The notes beneath the pieces were generated by a model. That model did not search any database, was not told the DNA's origin, and saw only the letters and a list, made by a program, of their open reading frames with translations. Position numbers and translations under genes: made by a program. 53,634 nt of DNA from Gemmatimonadota bacterium (GTDB lineage: Bacteria; Gemmatimonadota; Gemmatimonadetes; Gemmatimonadales; Gemmatimonadaceae): the NCBI GenBank assembly GCA_003223455.1, contig QHVE01000048.1:1-53634 (forward strand), written 5' to 3'. Below, piece by piece: positions 52,788-53,634 of the stretch (its first letter is position 1; every line of letters starts with the position of its first letter).

Positions 52788-53634
52788 ATGGCGCGCCGAT
52801 CCCGTGCAGCGTCTCGGACAGCATTCCCTCGCTCGGTGAGGAGGAAGCGCTCGACGATCGTGCGCGCCGCGCTGCTGGCGAGTGCGCCGCTTCTCCTGAG
52901 TGCCTGCACGGGAACCAGCGCCACCGCCGTCCCCGCGCCGCAGACCGGCCCCGACATCGCCGCGTTTCCCCCGATGGCGAACGACGCACCACCCGGTGCA
53001 TCCGCCAGCGCCACGGCGACCGCCGCAGCCCTCGGCCGCGGCGTGAACTTCGGCAACATGTTCGAGGCGCCCACCGAAGGCGCGTGGGGCCTCACCGTGA
53101 CGGACGACTTCATCGACAAGGCTGCGGCGGCGGGATTCAAGTCGGTGCGGTTGCCGGTTCGCTGGAGCAATCACGCGAGCGCCGAGGCACCGTTCACGAT
53201 CGATGCGGCGTTTCTCTCGCGCATCGACGCCGTCGTCGACAGGCTGCTGGCGAAGGGACTCGTCGTCGTGCTGAACATGCACCACTACCGGCAGCTCGAC
53301 GGTGACGCGCTCGACGCGGGCGAGCGGTCCGTCGCCGCGTCGGTGCTGGACGTGCGCTTCGTCATGCTGTGGGAGCAGATCGCGGCGCACTTCCAGGGGC
53401 GCGGCAACCGCCTCGTGTTCGAGCTGTACAACGAGCCGCACGGACGACTCGACGGCGAGCCGTGGAACGTGCTCGCGGCGCGAGCGCTGCCCGTCGTTCG
53501 CAGGACGAACCCGGATCGCATCGTGGTGATCGGTCCGACGCACTGGAACAACGCGAGCGACCTGCAGCTGTTGAAGGTGCCCAACGACGCGAACCTGATC
53601 GCGACGCTGCACGACTACTCGCCGTTCACGTTCA
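52788..53634 (+). CDS. GH5-like cellulase-family glycosidase, lipoprotein (cut by window end)
   Basis: From the ATG at 52,788 the product has a long basic leader and a lipobox (LLLSAC, near residue 40). The catalytic domain starts near residue 75: LGRGVNFGNMFEAP, FKSVRLPVRWSNH, VVLNMHHYRQLDG and FELYNEPHG near 222-230, where the Glu of NEP is the acid/base. HDYSPFTF at the cut end contains the late His-Tyr expected in GH5. The nucleophile Glu lies beyond the window. GH5 enzymes hydrolyse beta-glucans or mannans. Confidence 0.9.
   Translation, partial: MARRSRAASRTAFPRSVRRKRSTIVRAALLASAPLLLSACTGTSATAVPAPQTGPDIAAFPPMANDAPPGASASATATAAALGRGVNFGNMFEAPTEGAWGLTVTDDFIDKAAAAGFKSVRLPVRWSNHASAEAPFTIDAAFLSRIDAVVDRLLAKGLVVVLNMHHYRQLDGDALDAGERSVAASVLDVRFVMLWEQIAAHFQGRGNRLVFELYNEPHGRLDGEPWNVLAARALPVVRRTNPDRIVVIGPTHWNNASDLQLLKVPNDANLIATLHDYSPFTF

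Overview
This window is GC-rich bacterial chromosome (about two-thirds G+C by eye) with short intergenic gaps, frequent GTG starts and many 4-bp ATGA/GTGA stop-start overlaps. Two PknB-type kinases with membrane or TPR tails, an AfsR-like regulator, DinB, DUF899, DUF1801 and RibD-C/DHFR-like proteins, PIG-L and ThuA proteins and a PhoD phosphatase fit Gemmatimonadota. No rRNA, tRNA or universal marker gene is present, so this placement is an inference from gene style only. I found no CRISPR array, phage module or insertion sequence.

Layout: 1-5,513 holds a partial C-terminus, a small membrane protein, a receptor-type Ser/Thr kinase whose membrane half is in another frame, and an exported S41 peptidase. 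5,797-9,837 holds small membrane and enzyme genes, an SDR gene broken by a perfect 199-bp inverted copy of the neighbouring DHFR-like gene, a copper-protein-like lipoprotein and a DUF1801 protein. 9,902-17,860 holds an amidohydrolase, methyltransferase, sulfatase, M23 peptidase, nucleotidyltransferase, TonB-C-like exported protein, MBL hydrolase and PIG-L deacetylase. 18,127-19,979 is a DinB / AlkD-like / DHFR-like operon.

20,055-28,303 is the most coherent unit. Six tightly packed genes encode a PaaK-like adenylate-forming enzyme, a lipoprotein substrate-binding protein, a TonB-dependent receptor, an SsuB/TauB-type ATPase, its permease and a full-size ABC exporter. It reads as one route from the outer membrane to the cytoplasm, with an activating enzyme and an exporter attached. 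This is the best candidate here for an undescribed system.

28,577-43,245 holds a dihaem cytochrome c, an AfsR-like regulator facing a lipoprotein gene, an RNase Z-like MBL protein, an alpha/beta hydrolase, a NamZ (DUF1343) relic, PhoD, a methyltransferase, a monooxygenase/Fe-ADH pair, a DJ-1 protein next to a second kinase, and a VOC protein. 43,361-53,634 holds exported and membrane proteins, a PIG-L/ThuA pair, a third DHFR-like protein, two truncated genes meeting at a scar, DUF2182, DUF899, an HTH/TPR regulator with a beta-propeller protein, a cupredoxin and the start of a GH5 glycosidase.

The window carries many damaged genes: three apparent frameshifts, one inverted-copy replacement, a deletion scar, an internal in-frame deletion and two relics. 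Either this locus is decaying or the assembly has local errors. Mapping raw reads to these sites would decide.
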